Positions 11,526-24,583 of a DNA stretch of 64,000 nucleotides are shown piece by piece. The notes under the pieces were generated by a model. The model had not been told where the DNA came from, did not search any database, and worked only from the letters and a program-made list of their open reading frames with translations. The stretch lies in NCBI RefSeq assembly GCF_011386835.1, contig NC_088797.1, positions 93,630,264-93,694,263 of the forward strand, written 5' to 3'. The stretch comes from Chrysemys picta bellii (Eukaryota; Chordata; Testudines; Emydidae). Each line of letters starts with the position of its first letter. Positions within the stretch are counted from its first letter, which is position 1. Both the position numbers and the translations under genes were made by a program.

Positions 11526-12299
11526 CATCAGTTTCATTTGTTTTATAGCTTCACATAGTGTGGTGACTATTAAAATCACCTGCATAGATGCATGAATAGG
11601 AGTGCTGGGTAGCCCTGGTTTTGGCCATCTTGTGCTAGAGGCTTTATAGATGTTGGTAATGTGGAGCTCCCTTACTTTTATGATTGTGGTAGACGTGGTC
11701 TCTTCAGTTGGTGGAATAACATTAAAATCACAGGTGTCCTTGATGTATATTGCCAAGCCATATTTCGGATGATAATGGCTAGTCATTAGGTTGTATCTGT
11801 AGGTACAGTAGTGCCTAGCCTGTTGGTCACTGCTAACATGGGTCTCTTGCAACATGAGGATATCAATATTGTGAGTCTTCAGCAGGCTTCCAAGGAACTC
11901 ACATTTTGCCCACAAGACTCTTTCGACATTAAGTTGCAGGATTCTTGGTCCAGGGTCTATTTGACACATTGCCTAGCCCTAAGGAAGAACTTTAGGATTT
12001 GTTGAGTTGTGATGACCAGGAGATCATTGAGTCATTGTTTGGTTGCTGAGTTGATGGCATTTGTTGTGGAAACAAAGGATTAAAAAAAAATTTAAATTAA
12101 AGCAGAAGGGAATCTTCATAGACCTTAAGTTTCAACTCAAAAATATGAACAGATTCAAAACAGCTTTTGAAGGTCATCTTAAAAACAGAATTTTTTAAAG
12201 ATATACTGGCATTTGCTCATTAAAAAGTCAACTGAACAGTAGATTTAAGTATTTCTAATTGAATGATGTGTTTACGAAAATTAACAATTTTTACTTTTA

Positions 12300-12490
12300 C
12301 CTGGCAGGACACTTGTCTGAAGGACTGAGTAACATAGGTACTCCTATACTGGATAGTGGCCCATCTAGTCTGGCATTCTTTCTCAGACAGTGGCTTGTAC
12401 CAGATGTTTCAGAAGAAGGTTCAAGACGTTTGCGGCAGACAGCTATGGAATAATCTGCCCAAGAAGCTTCTTCATAATCCCAGTAACTTT
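12300..12490 (+). mobile_element. CR1-type tail fragment
   Basis: The segment tggcccatctagtctggca ... cagacagtggcttgtaccag ... cagacagctatggaataatc belongs to the same CR1-type tail family as 1494-2040. No coding region remains. Confidence 0.65.
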
Positions 12491-12566
12491 TAGTATGGAA
12501 ATTTATGAATCCCCATCTTTTGTTATAATTAAAATTGACTATATACCCCAACTTTTTGTTTTCTGA

Positions 12567-12837
12567 GGCCTGGTCTACAGTTTTTGAGCTAGTATAGATA
12601 TTTTGGTTAGAGCTGAGTGTGGTTTTTTTATATAAACTTAGTTGTATCAGTACAATCCCTACTGTGGAGACAGTTATGCAAGTATGTAAATGCCTTGTAA
12701 CAGACAGTATTGGCTCATTCTCCTTCCCATATGGAAGTAAGCTATACTGATTGTAACTGCATCCACACTAAGGGCTGTACCAGTTTAACTTTACTGACGT
12801 AGTTAAAAAGATACCATTTATGTGTTTAAACAAGCCC
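12567..12837. mobile_element. Harbinger-type MITE (degraded right end)
   Basis: It begins GGCCTGGTCTACAG and ends near GTTTAAACAAGCCC, a decayed version of the shared GTGTAGAC.AGCCC right end. Inside are taaacttagttgtatcagta and agctatactgattgtaact, characteristic of a turtle MITE remembered from elsewhere. The target duplication is no longer clear. Confidence 0.55.
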
Positions 12838-12879
12838 ATAGCCAGTTTCTAATCCATGACATTACCTCTCACACGATAG

Positions 12880-13325
12880 CTACTTAATTTCCTTGTTAGC
12901 ATCTGAGGTATTTTAACAAAAGCTTTTGAAAATGCAAGTAAATGCCATCTCGTTCTCCTTTATCCACTATTTTGTGGATACGCTCAAAAAATTCTAATCA
13001 GTAAGTGACATAATTTTCTTTTGCAGAAACTGTGTTGGTTTACCCCATCATCATGTTTAATCAGGGAGTTTTACCATTCAATTTTTTAATGTCAGCCACT
13101 TTTCCTGGTGCACAGACTCACTAATTTGCCATTCCCTATTACCTTTGGAGAGTGATAAAAAGCACTTGCTACCATACAGTCCTGTAGTATAGTCAACAGT
13201 TTTAATGACATTGCATATTATCGGCTCCTCGGACACTTCATTCCTAAATCCCTTCAAAACTCTGATATATATCATCCAATCCTAGTTATTTGGTACTATT
13301 TTTTTATTTGTTCAAGAACCTCCTA
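12880..13325 (-). mobile_element. CR1 LINE ORF2 fragment, minus strand
   Basis: The blocks aatgccatctcgttctcctt, tatccactattttgtggata, cgctcaaaaaattctaatca and, further on, tatatatcatccaatcctag correspond to the reverse-transcriptase half of a diverged CR1 read on the minus strand. There is no long open frame; the 13078-13275 frame is only partly in register. Confidence 0.6.
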
Positions 13326-13330
13326 TGCTG

Positions 13331-15539
13331 CCCTGGCAGGACTTTGAACACTGAAAAGTTAGTCATAACATTCTGAAGCCCTCAGGAAGCTGCACTATTA
13401 TTATGAATTATTGCAATATAATAAGGTGACTCAAACAAGCTTTAACCACTAAAATATCTTGGTTTGAATGGTGTCATGTTTCATGATCAATGAACTACAT
13501 GTGAAACTGCCTGAGAGAAAATGAGTTTGAACTCAAAAGATGCCATTCTACACACAAAATTAATATACTGAATTCTCAATAAAGAAATCATGCTGGTTAA
13601 AATGTATTGCCTACTTACAATTGAGACTATTGCCCATGTGACTATTTTCAGTTACGAGAGTCACAAGACAATGAGCACACTAAAATATACTCGCCTCACT
13701 AAGCCACTTAGATAGGCCAGTCAAATATTGCTTTTTTTTTTATATAACACAGAACAGCTCCAACTGAATAATTAATGAATTTGTAAGTCTTGCCTTACAG
13801 ATCATGCTATATAAGGAAACATTTTAAAAGGTGAAAACTGCAAATGAACTGAAAAACTAGTTAAACATTCACAACTTCGAAACACTCAATTTGATCCTCA
13901 GAGAAAAGAGTACCCTTAATAGTGAGAGCGGGTTTAGGTTTCAGAGGTCCATGGAGGCACAAGCCTATACATTTGGTTTTAAAAGACTTGATGAAATTAG
14001 ATCTTGAGTTTAGCCAGTATTTCACTAATATCTTATGTAATATTTTTGCTATACACCATTTCAAAAAATACTACAATATTTCCAAATTACTACTGAATTT
14101 TGCACCAAATAACTTTTCATTTACAATATGAGGTCCACTTTTACCACAGCAACTACATGATGAGATAGCACACCTACAGAATTCCAAAGAAATAGTGGTT
14201 ATTCAACCACTCCAAGTTTGGGTTTAGGAATCTTATTATTTCTATTGCTTTATCTCTTCATTTTCAGTTGAACCATACCTACCTTGTGCCTCATCACCTG
14301 GAGAGAAGTGGGAGGCAGTTGGGGACTGTGAAATAAGCACATAGTTGTAGCAGAAACACCCAGCTTATTAGCAGTGAAATGGTTAACAATGTTGCTATGT
14401 AAACTGTCATTGTTATGGTTCAGATTTAATACTCCATTTATATGACTAGAGCAGTTCACACATCAGCTTTTTTTTCCAAGCTGTCTAGAGACTCATGAAG
14501 ATATCACATCAGTTTAAATTGGGCTCTCTCATTTTCAAGGTGCGTTGTGACTATAAGGACTAATAACATATAGAAACTCTGCCCTAACAAGTTGAGGCTT
14601 GTAAAATAATTCGTATTTTAACATAAAAGCTGGAGTTAAAAAAAAAAATCAATCAGTAATTTTCTTCTGAATTACAGAGAAACTGAAAATTTCTACTTTA
14701 CTTCCACTTAACTTCACTGAAACACTTAACATTTAGTAATCTGTAGCAAACTGTGACTAGTTAGAAAGTTTGTCCCAAATTACTGTATCTTCCTAATCCA
14801 CCTCTTTCCAATACAGATTTTGGTAGGTACTATCTTATATATAGGTATATAACTAAAAGTACACTTTCTATGTCGTGCATGAAGACCTCCAGTTTTAAGG
14901 CCACTGCAGACAAGCAGTGCTGAATTAGTTCTCTGATTTGTCTAATATACAGATCAAAGGTCTAAGTATCTTTTTAAAAAACTGATGCAGCAGTTATACA
15001 ATTTCTTCTCTGTGTACAAGAGGGTGTCCCTATGAGGAACAGTGACAGAAAGTGTCATTTCATGTGGCTTTCCTTGAAAGATCTGGAAAGTAGGCTGCTG
15101 CCAAAGTTCTCCAATAAGAGAATTAATGTTTTCTATTTCATCAAAAACAGTTGAAGATGACACTCAACTCCAATGAACATGACAGGACTTTGACAGCTGC
15201 AGAAAGGGCCTCTAGTGGGATGTCAGAGAAGTGACTCTTTAGACAGGTTAGAGACAGGAAGTCATTTAAATCTGGAAATTGACAACCAGTCATGAAGGCT
15301 CAAAGTTTAAGTCCAGTTCATACTACCATGGCTTCGAGACATATGCTTTCTTTTGGGCACTGACAGCCTGAGATTCCCCCCGAGGAAGAGGGAATTAAGA
15401 TATAAGGAATCCAGCTTAGATGCACGAGAAATCTCCAACTTACATGGGAATGGTCTGCCCCTACACACAAGCCCACATAAAAAAAAAAATCCAGCTTCCT
15501 TTATACTGAAATTCAGCTTTTAAAATATGATGAAATACT
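13331..15539. other. Anonymous sequence, no assigned gene
   Basis: No known repeat was recognised. A minus-strand frame at 14954-15163 (69 codons, starting with MSSSTVFDEIENINSLIGEL) has less biased composition than most chance frames, but no convincing splice sites flank it. Short poly-A and poly-T runs occur at about 14640, 14469 and 15480. Confidence 0.4.
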
Positions 15540-16330
15540 TTGCGTTCTTGAAAAGAACCTCACCAACTTCTATTTTGCTAATGACATAGCACTAGTTATC
15601 AAATCAATGAACAACCCAGTTGCGGTACTTAAAGCCCTGGAAAGCTCAGCATCAAAAGTCAGCCTAAAAATTAATTGGGGTAAAACCAAAACTCTTCCAG
15701 TCAGTGATTTCAAACACACGGAGGACTTTAGCGTCTTAGCAGGCAACCACCCAGTCAAGATTGGTGGTGAATTCACCTGCTTCAGATCTGTTGTTGATAA
15801 CAACAGCGTCAAGAAAGAACTTGAAGCCCGGAGTGCAAAAGCATCATCAGTAATGGAGCACCTCAGCAAGAATGTCTTTTGAAAACCAAACAGTCTGATA
15901 AGTAGGGAGAGAAACTATGGATATACAATGGTGGTCAGTATTCTGATCTATGGAACATGGCCACTCACTGTCAAGATTGAAAAGATGTTGGACACCATTC
16001 CGATGAAGCATCACCAAATGAACAAAAACATCAAAACAGTATGAATTCCAAGTATAGATCTATTTTCTAACTTAACAGGTCCTGTGCTTTCAAATGGTTG
16101 CCCTCTCCAAGGTGGCATCGTCATATGCACCAAACACCTACCAACTTCCCTGCAAAAATCACTTTTGACTTCAACCCAATAAAAGCAGGATGGGGAAAAA
16201 ATCCAGAAGACCTAAAACACAAAGGTTGGATGGAGCCAGACACTGGTCCCTCACAGGCCTCTAATCCCGTAATATACTGGATTTGGCTAGGGACACAATA
16301 TCATGGAAGCACATCATGTATTTAGTGGCC
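15540..16330 (+). mobile_element. LINE reverse transcriptase remnant, plus strand
   Basis: The translation reads NFYFANDIALVIKS near 15567-15605, a decayed (Y/F)ADD catalytic box in which the first aspartate is asparagine. It continues through SLKINWGKTKTLPV (about 15660-15700), FTCFRSVVDN (about 15775-15800) and KKELEARSAKASSVM (about 15810-15855), the order found after the catalytic box in vertebrate non-LTR reverse transcriptases. From 15890 to 16330 the frame is broken but LIYGTWPLTVKIEK (about 15940) keeps the lLYG.etW signature. Both ends are truncated. It is inactive. The clade is uncertain. Confidence 0.7.
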
Positions 16331-16735
16331 TCCAAAAGCATGAGAACAAACCTAATCTAACCTTTGCCCAATAGGCCTCTTCTGTCTGGGAGAAATTTAC
16401 GAAACACAGCTGTACTGATGTGAGAATAATGGCAGCCATTGTGTACACAAGGTTCTAGCAGCCAGACCCATTTTTACCTCCATTTTAATTGAAGTTGCTC
16501 ATAAGAGAAGAGTAATAGAAAAGATAATAAAAAACACTCATAAAAAATGGTCCAAGTCAATAGAGTTGTCAGGCGAACCAATGAGAATTTTTGGTAAGTT
16601 TTTCCTGTGCAGGCAGCCGCTTCACAGTGCTTTCCATTTGAGGATCTCCTAGTGTTAATATAAACATTAGTTAACTGTGAGCACTGGATCAGGGCTTATA
16701 CGAGGTTAACCCTTTTTCTATCTTAGGTACTTATA
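16331..16735. other. Anonymous sequence
   Basis: Nothing recognised. Confidence 0.4.
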
Positions 16736-16950
16736 TGGCCCCCATTACTATGTATCTGAGAGTCTCGCACACTCTTTAACGTATTTGTCTGCACAACAAT
16801 CCTGTGAGATGTGTAAGAGCTATTATTCCTATTTCACAGATGGGGAACAGAAAGACAGAGAATAAAGTGGCTTGCTCAGGGTCACACAGGAAGTCTGTGG
16901 TGGAATAGAATCTGACCCTGAGACTCCCAAATCCCAGGCTACAAACCTAA
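16736..16950 (+). mobile_element. MIR-type SINE fragment
   Basis: The order ttatatggcccccattacta, attcctatttcacagatggg, cagagaataaagtggcttgc, tcagggtcacacaggaagtc, gtggaatagaatctgaccct is the MIR core and 3' region, an ancient amniote SINE. It is well diverged, as expected of a Mesozoic insertion. Confidence 0.75.
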
Positions 16951-17734
16951 TTTCTCTCTCTCAGATTTCCGGGGAAATGGTCCACTGGTTCAAGTGCTGT
17001 TATGATCAGAAAGAATTCTTAATCAAGAAGCTCACTGTGTATTGTGTCATATCTGCTTCCATTACTGGCCTAAAATTTTGTATGATAACACTGCAGAATC
17101 AATTCAGCTATGGGAGAGTGAGCAGGACTTTTCTGGCTAGCAAATCACCAACATTATTAAACTCCAATGATGAGAACAAATACAGCTTGACTTTCAAATC
17201 CCAGGTTGAGTTCACAAGAGTAGCAGTTAAAAGCCATTTTGTTTGTAAGCCAGTAAAATATGCACAAACGTTTCCCCACAATGCCAATTTAGCATCACTT
17301 TCAGAGTAGAATCACTTTAATCTAGCTGTTCATACTGTTTTGTGCCCATTCCGAACACAGAATGATTTATATCTTCAGTTACCTCATTCCCCCTTTTTAG
17401 TAACAACTGAATTAACTATTCCTAGAAATATAAAAGCAGCAGATATTTGCAACTGGAAAGGGATAACTACTAACCAAACCAAAATGGTGGCTCTCAACCC
17501 CTGCTCCTAGGTAGCCAGAATCTAGCTGGTGCCTCCTCCCATTTACCAATACAGGAGGGGCAGAGTGGCCATGACACCAACAGTGATTCTCAGCCCATGG
17601 TTGAAAACTCATTTTAGAGCAATTATTTCAGGCTGCAGATTTTGGCAGGCATCATATTGGTTTGTGTGATTTTCGTATTTTTAAAATTCTCTCCATAACC
17701 ATAAAGGTTAGAAACTTTAGAAAGTCCATGCTGT
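16951..17734. other. Anonymous sequence
   Basis: Contains the tail of the plus-strand frame 16872-17309, which starts inside the MIR and is therefore not a credible gene. Nothing else was recognised. Confidence 0.4.
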
Positions 17735-18140
17735 CACACAGGTGAGATGTGTAATTTGTAAAGTTGTGTGTAAAAAAGCTAAAAATGGGGGCTCTTGGTT
17801 CCATGTGCTGTGCTGTAGGAGCAATATTGCTGTTTGTACATATTCCCCTAATTTGTGCACAGAGCTATCCCCCAGCTGGAGGTATAACCACCTCTTTATT
17901 ACCCCTTGTAGCTGTTACTCCCACCTTCTCTGATCAACTGTCACATTCCAACTGCCACAGAACCTTTGGACTCCAACATTCCATCTGGTTCTCAGTGGCC
18001 CAGTGATGACTGAACCGGGTGATATTCTAAACAAAAAGAACTCTCAGCCATCCTTGTAGCTGTTTCTATCTCTTCATATTGACTCATACATTCTAGGCTT
18101 CATAGTGACACAAACAGAGTGACAATCCTGTAAGATCTGT
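17735..18140 (+). repeat. Diverged local duplication, unit A
   Basis: The blocks ctgtcacacaggtgagatgt, tggcccagtgatgactgaac, aactctcagccatccttgta and gcttcatagtgacacaaaca each have a counterpart in the same order in 18425-18665. This is an imperfect direct duplication with spacing of about 600 bp. Confidence 0.55.
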
Positions 18141-18424
18141 GCTCCTTACAGCTGGTGGTGGTTGTGAGGTGTAAGCTGTGGTGAAGGGCTGTGTGTGTGT
18201 TCGGGGTAAATTGTGTGTTCTGGTTGTACTGCTGTGTGGGTGGTTCTGAAGAACTAAGGAAGCTGGGCCAAGTAATCCACCATCTGTGCAGGCTCCTTCA
18301 TACAACCAATGAAACTGTCACATACAAATTAGCTGCAGAGCAAGGGTGGTGCTTGGTTAAACTACCTCTTTATCACAATAGTCTAGGACACTTGGCACGG
18401 CAATAGATACATGCCCCACTGCCA

Positions 18425-18665
18425 CTGTACACAGCACTGGTGTAATCTGTAAAGTCAAAATGGCTAAGAAGTTAAAAACTGGACAGTAACAGACCATGAA
18501 AGCCAGTGGTGATTCAGCCTGGTGCTATTCTGAACAAAGAGAATTCTCAGTCACACTTGTATCTGCTTCTATAGCTTCACACTGATTCTACAGATATAAA
18601 AGGTTTCAGAGTGACACACAGAAGGACTTTCCTGGAATTATGTTACACAGATGAGAGAGAAAAAG
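18425..18665 (+). repeat. Diverged local duplication, unit B
   Basis: It is the shorter partner of unit A: tgtacacagcactggtgtaa, gccagtggtgattcagcctg, aattctcagtcacacttgta and ggtttcagagtgacacacag. Internal parts of unit A are missing here. Confidence 0.55.
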
Positions 18666-21600
18666 GAGGGTGGTTACAACCTACAGGTTGAGAAACCTTA
18701 AACTACTGGCTTTCTTCCCCTATGTAGGAGAAGGGAACATCTTATTTCTTCAAATCTTATAAATTCTAATATGGAACATCAAATGAAAACTAAACTTTAT
18801 TTTCCCTGCAGGCCAGCCGTTACAGGGCTACCAATTCAGATGAAGACTCTTCTCCTTGATTTGTGTCCTATGGGGATTGGATTTAAACATACTTTGATTT
18901 AAACAACTTTGACCTTTACTACTGTAAGTTCTTTATCTATATGATAGGGTTTTGGGGTGTTTTTTGAGGGGGGGGGGCTATTTAAAGTGTGAAAAAAAGA
19001 AAACAGGTCTAGGAAAAAAATAACTTAATTATCCCAGAGCATCACAAAGGGCCATTTAACATAGCACCATTGTTGCTAGCAGAGCTCAACAAGTGTCCAA
19101 AAACACAAAAGACATTACATTTCCTTCTGACTGTAACAAAATGGTCTTTCCCATAGAAAAAAACAACAGGGCAGCAAAATTCCCAGCTGGGGAACAACAA
19201 ACTAAGGATCCATTCACAGCATTGTCTGAACTGACAAATGATAATGGTACTGTCGAATAATATGGAAAAGCACAGCTGCTATCTCATAAAATGTCCTCTC
19301 TTAAACTAGGATTAACAGACCCACTTGCAGAAAGCATTTCTATTAGACTTTGTTCATCAGTGCCTAATATATTTCTCCACAACAGAATCTCATCTTAACA
19401 AACGCCAAGTCACTTTTCTTCAGACATCTTTTTGGTAACCTGGACATCCTTTTCCTCCTGGACATCCAGCAAAGTTCAGTAATACACTTTGTGGATGAAC
19501 TGTGAGAAACTGATGACTTTTTTCCCCAAAGAGATTATAAACCCAGGAGGGACCATAGTGATAATCCAGTCTGATTTCCTGAGTGACACAGTCCTTAGAA
19601 CTTCCCTGAAATAATTCCTGTTTGAACTAGAAATAAACAGATGACAGCGTCTAAAATTGTATTTATTAAAAATTCTGAAGCAATTTATTCGTTAAACACA
19701 AAAATAGGGGTGTTGGTTCTACTGTCCTGGTCAAATTAAAATTCTGGTAGTTATATTCTGCCCATCTGTGTTACCCGTACATTTTCAACTTGATACAGCA
19801 TTCTGTTTCAGTTCTTGTCCTAAACTGATGTGATATGTTATATAACGCCCTGTTCACATTACAACCTAGCAATGGCCACATTCCAAAGGGCCACTATAAT
19901 CAGTTTATATAGTATGCTATGCATTTTATTCATTCAAGAAGATCCCAACTGCTATGCAAGGGTTTAAGACAGAGAATGGATATTTCAATAATGTGTGTAA
20001 TAAAGAATTAAAATTTGATCATCGTACACTAATTAATCTAATGAAGAATTGGCACAGCTTTGTTACAGGTTTTGTAATTGAGGATAGAGAGAGAGGAAAG
20101 GAGCAGGAAGAGGAAAGAAGGGGAAGAGAAATAAGTCACCTGTCTAGCCACAATGAATAGTTTGGGTTTTGTAGGGATCATGGTAAGGTGAGTTTTAAGG
20201 ACAGATGTGGAGGAGGTTAAAAGTAATAGGTATCTGGATTTTATCTAGGATTTTTCCCATGCATGAGGGCCAGACGAGGAGAAAGCATGGAGGTGTTTAG
20301 GAAGGAAGCTGAATGGTGGACTGTAGAGGCTGGGAATACTGGCAAAGCAAAGGCAGGGATCAACCTCACAATAGGTTACTACCTTATCTAGGGCTGGATA
20401 AGTTATGAAGCATCTTAAAGCTGAAGCAAGAGCTTGTATCTGATGCAGGTGAAAGGAGAGCAAGTGTAGAATGTAGGAAGAGTAGGATGGATTACCACAG
20501 CTCCTCCAGGATCTAAAAAATAGTGGATGGTGAGTAAGGCAAATCAACCAGGTTATAAGCTCCTGAGAGAAATATCACCGGCAGGGGAGGCTTGCATATT
20601 CTGGTTCAAACTGGATTCTCTAGTGGCCAACAGACAAAAGGAGGATTTTGGGATAAATAGCCTGAGTTTCAACTGATTCAGGGCCTTCTTTCTGATCCAG
20701 CATTTCAGACAGGACTTTCTGTCCAAGGGTGGGGAGGAGCCTACAATCTTTGCAGAAGGGTTGGAAGAACTTGACCTACTAGAGCCCCACAGTATTTATG
20801 GGTGACCTATGGTAAACTTTTAACATGTGTATAGGAACTTGTATTTTTTTATGTTTTCACTGTAATGCTTTTACCTTAAGGATAAATGTGCTTGCTCAGA
20901 AGAATCTGTGTAGTAACTTATAACTGTGGGCAATATAGTTAGCATAGCCTTTGGAGAGAAAGCAAAGTACAGGCACTGGCCTATTTAGGTAGTGTGTAAA
21001 TCCAGGGAGCTGTGCAGTCTTAAAACCCCTGGTCAGGACAGAGTAAGATGCAAGTCTCTGCCCAGGAGAGGTGATGGCTGGGAGCAGGAAACCTTTAAGT
21101 GGATGTCCTCAAGGGACCAAGGAAAGGGATTACAGGTGCAGCTACCCTCTGACAGCCTATTTTATTATTTTTAAAGATATGTTGTCTCTGAAGTGCTTTG
21201 GCTCTAAATAAATAATGCTTTGCTTTAGGAGGCTGTTTGATTACTGATTACATGATCATTGCCCCAAAGAGAACAGAATAGTAGGGTCTGGACATAAGTC
21301 AGACTTGCTGAGGTGATCACAGTTGATACACAGAACACTACAATCTGCCTAATCTGAGCGTGGGAGAATTGGATGATTCCATCCCAAGAGAAAGGTGACA
21401 GTCTGAGAGCTGAGACCTAGAGGGCGTGCACATGGAAAAAACCAGAAGGAGTCAGAGATACAGTTTGTCTGGGAATTAACAGCATGTTCAATAAATCTGA
21501 AGATGAATGGAAGGAAGAGGGATTGGGTGATTATTTGACAGAAAGGATCAAGAGTGGGTTGTTTTAAACTAGAGAAGACCAAAGCATGTCTGTACTGGGA

Positions 21601-24530
21601 GGGAAAGGAACCAGGTGAGAGTGAGGGGCTGAGAAGAAGAAAGAGAGGTGGTTAGAGCTCAGCAGGAGAGAGAAAAATTAGCAAACAAGAAGGATGGGGT
21701 CACTTGGTCTCGTCTATTCAGTTTGTCTTTTCTGTCCTCTCCCAACAAAGGATGAAATGTTCCAGAGCTGCTCAGAGATCCTGACAGAAAGACTAGTATG
21801 AAACGGTTTGTGTCACTCTGGTGTTGTAGAGGAAGGATAGTGTGCTGCAGCAGCACAGGCACAATCCTTCTATGTGACAGTTTACCAAGAAGTGGTTTCT
21901 GTACTCATATGGAGCAAGAAACTTTTCCACACTCCTGAACATAATTTAACTCTGAGTAATGAAATGTAATCTTCGTATACCCAAACACACATCTTAAACA
22001 TTCATATCCATCCCAAAAGCAACAAAGTAACACACATATCATGTGAAACTATCACAGAAAAAATGTTCTCTGAAGATCAGAGTTTTAAACACTAAGACCA
22101 TCATCAGTGACAAGCAGCTTAGTATTCTGCACTGGACATTTTCCAACATAAGAGACCTATAATTTGGTACAACTTAAATTAGCCATCCTGGTCCTATAAA
22201 GTCAGATGACAGAAATATTAAGGATGTTACAGTTCCAGGAGCATCGAGGGGGCCCTGTTTCTAGAGTTCAAAGCTTTCCCGTTTAGTGGTGTGTCTCCTT
22301 CCCTGACCCATTCTACCACCGACTATAGTTTGTAGTTTGCACAGAGCACAATCCCTTAAACCCCGATCAATGTATTTACCCTGATTCAAGTGAAATTGCA
22401 GAGGCACGAAACAGAGAAACCAGGAATGAGGAGGAGTGAGGGAAGCAACATGGGGGCACTTTCTTACCAAATACCAGGGCACCCATTTATACAAAACCAA
22501 CACTCTCGAGTCTCTCCTCTGAATATGCTGCTCCTGCAGTATGATAATTAAACACATTTTTCTGTAGGATTGAGTGGCCCCTCAGTTATTCAGATCTTCT
22601 TCACTTCAGTTTGGTAAAATGCAAAGAAGAAATGCTCTTTTTCTGTCTACAGTCCTTCTTGGGGCTTAATTTCCTGCAACTCTGCCAATGAATTTAAGCA
22701 ATGCCCAACCACTGCTAGACCCACCAGTCACACTCTTCCATGAGCAGTCAAATTAGCCACTACCCTCCATCCCCAACACTATCATTTTTAAAACATATCA
22801 GCAAAATAAACAAGGGGACAAAAGCTTGTCCTCTTCTAAAGTAGTGATGTGGAAATAATTTTCTGCTACTGCAGTAGCTCTATCATATATATTTGCAGCA
22901 AAATACTACTAAATAATACACTTTTGAAATTAAAGAAAAATGCCAGAAAAATTTCACTGGATGGCCAGCACTGGAACAATGAAACACCTTTCACCATATT
23001 TCTTTCACTACTATAAAAGTTTGCTAAGACATTATACAAGCTATTTCTCTGTAGAACATTCAGATATATACAACGAAGCTTTACTTTGTGCTGTCTCCAA
23101 AATTTGCCTACTTTTCTACTTCTGATTTCAACTGGAGTAGACCTGGGGCAGTTAAGGAGACTAAATAAGCAAACAGACACTGCAACAGAAGCCTTTTTTT
23201 TTTTTTTGGGGTGCATGTTACAAAAAGTAGTTGAAGGACTCTTTACTACGAAACAGATTCTTTAAGAAGTGCTTAGCCTTCCTAGGAGAAAAGCAAACTA
23301 ATTCCAGAGAGAAATACCCTTGACTCAAACTATACAAGAACCTAAAGCTACTTACAGTACTTGTACCATGTAGCTGAAGTATATTTAACAGAAAAAAACA
23401 AGGCTCTCAAGGATTTGAATCCCACAGTTTCAAAACTTTTTAAACATCACTTTACTTCTGACACTGACAAACAGTCATGTACACCTTTCCTATGAAAAGG
23501 CAGGTTCTGAATCAGACTGCCAATACAGTATTTACAGTTTCACTTTTTCTTTAAAAAAATCACTTGCTTTATACAGCATACAAAAAAGGAAATATATTCC
23601 ATTGCTTAGCATTTCAATCAAAAATCCATCACGACACTAAAAACTACAGCTTAGCTTTCCATTTTTCTTTACATAAGGGAAAAAACGGTTACACAAAACA
23701 GAATAGGCAATCCAACGTAACACAGAGACTGCAGAAAACCAACATATCAAAATACCTGCAGTGTTTCCTGAAGCATTTCCAGTGAAAACCCTAATGTTGT
23801 ATTTTAAGTTGTGGGCTTCAGTGTGCAATGAAAAAAAGAGAGTGAACACAATTAAAGTCTTCTGAACTCCAGGCAGGTTTGGTCTATTTTAAAAGGCCAC
23901 ATTCCATCTCCACCCTCTGCAAACACTCCTGAAATAAAATCACATAGCCCACACCTGAAAAGCAATCTCGCCTCCTTCATATATCAAAAAAATGGTTTTC
24001 AAATAGGTCAGTACATAATGTACAAAACTGAAACAGAAAATTAATCACATCTATGAAATTTATTTATATTTTAGTGAGTTTAGGCCTCAAAGTGTGCCAA
24101 ACTGACAACCGTACAGACTGTAGTCCTCTCTGAAAATCAGTACAGCATGAATAGCAGGACAAATTTCCCTACACCATTCCCAACCTTGAGCTGGATACTC
24201 CACCTCAGGAAATTGAAGAGTAGCTTAATCTCCATGTCCACTCAGTTCCTTCTGCTGAGAATTCAAAGAGTAGCTGTGACATGAATGCAGTCTAGTTTGA
24301 CAGAGATCCCCAGCTCAGTTCACACAGACCAAAAGCCATTGTATATTAACTACTTTATCATCACCAAACTGGTCTTGTCTCAAGCTAGCAATTTAAAAGG
24401 GGTACTGTATTACAGTGTATTACCACTCCCTTAATCTAGTCCTTCACTAACTGTTTTCTACACCATATTTACTTACATAATATCTATTCTGCTCAGTTTC
24501 ATTTGTAACCTCTAAGGACCACACTAAATA
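18666..24530. other. Long anonymous stretch, one CR1 fragment
   Basis: A short CR1 fragment lies at about 19540-19625 (ggagggaccatagtgataat, acagtccttagaacttccct). A G-run lies at about 18969-18978 and a T-run at about 23193-23208. Otherwise no repeat, domain or exon was recognised across almost 6 kb. Several short frames (20245-20547 and 22866-23216 on the minus strand) are composition-driven. Confidence 0.5.
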
Positions 24531-24583
24531 AAGATATATCTATCTATAGATATAGATATCTATCTATCTATATATATAGATAA
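24531..24583. repeat. (TATC)n / (TA)n microsatellite
   Basis: Interleaved TATC, GATA and TATA units; the GATA and TATC halves make it locally self-complementary. Confidence 0.9.

Larger units (their letters stand above)
8757..12070 (-). mobile_element. Decayed non-LTR retrotransposon (LINE), minus strand, with nested inserts
   Basis: Read on the minus strand, the order is that of an APE-endonuclease LINE. An endonuclease remnant at 11969-11523 contains ILQLNVE and NIDILMLQETH, then HYHPKYGLAIYIKDTCDFN and a later ITNIYKA block. Reverse transcriptase blocks follow: PKPGKP with SYRPISLL (10473-10285), then LPQGSVLRPTLFNIYISDMP with GCAEDLAM at 10050-9880, where an intact element would have the YADD catalytic site. 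A C-terminal region follows down to about 8757, with WLPVLSNIAP (about 9190) and KPFWEHSLNLMQSGYDQKEA (about 9000). Stops and frameshifts separate all pieces. Two CR1 tails (9668-9861 and 11252-11525) and a GC-rich insert (about 10565-10800) interrupt it. The clade is not certain; the motifs suit a jockey/CR1-group LINE. It is dead. Confidence 0.8.

Noticed and set aside
24531..24583. Palindromic TATC/GATA run as a regulatory GATA cluster
   Set aside because: It is an ordinary tetranucleotide microsatellite with no other regulatory signals nearby.
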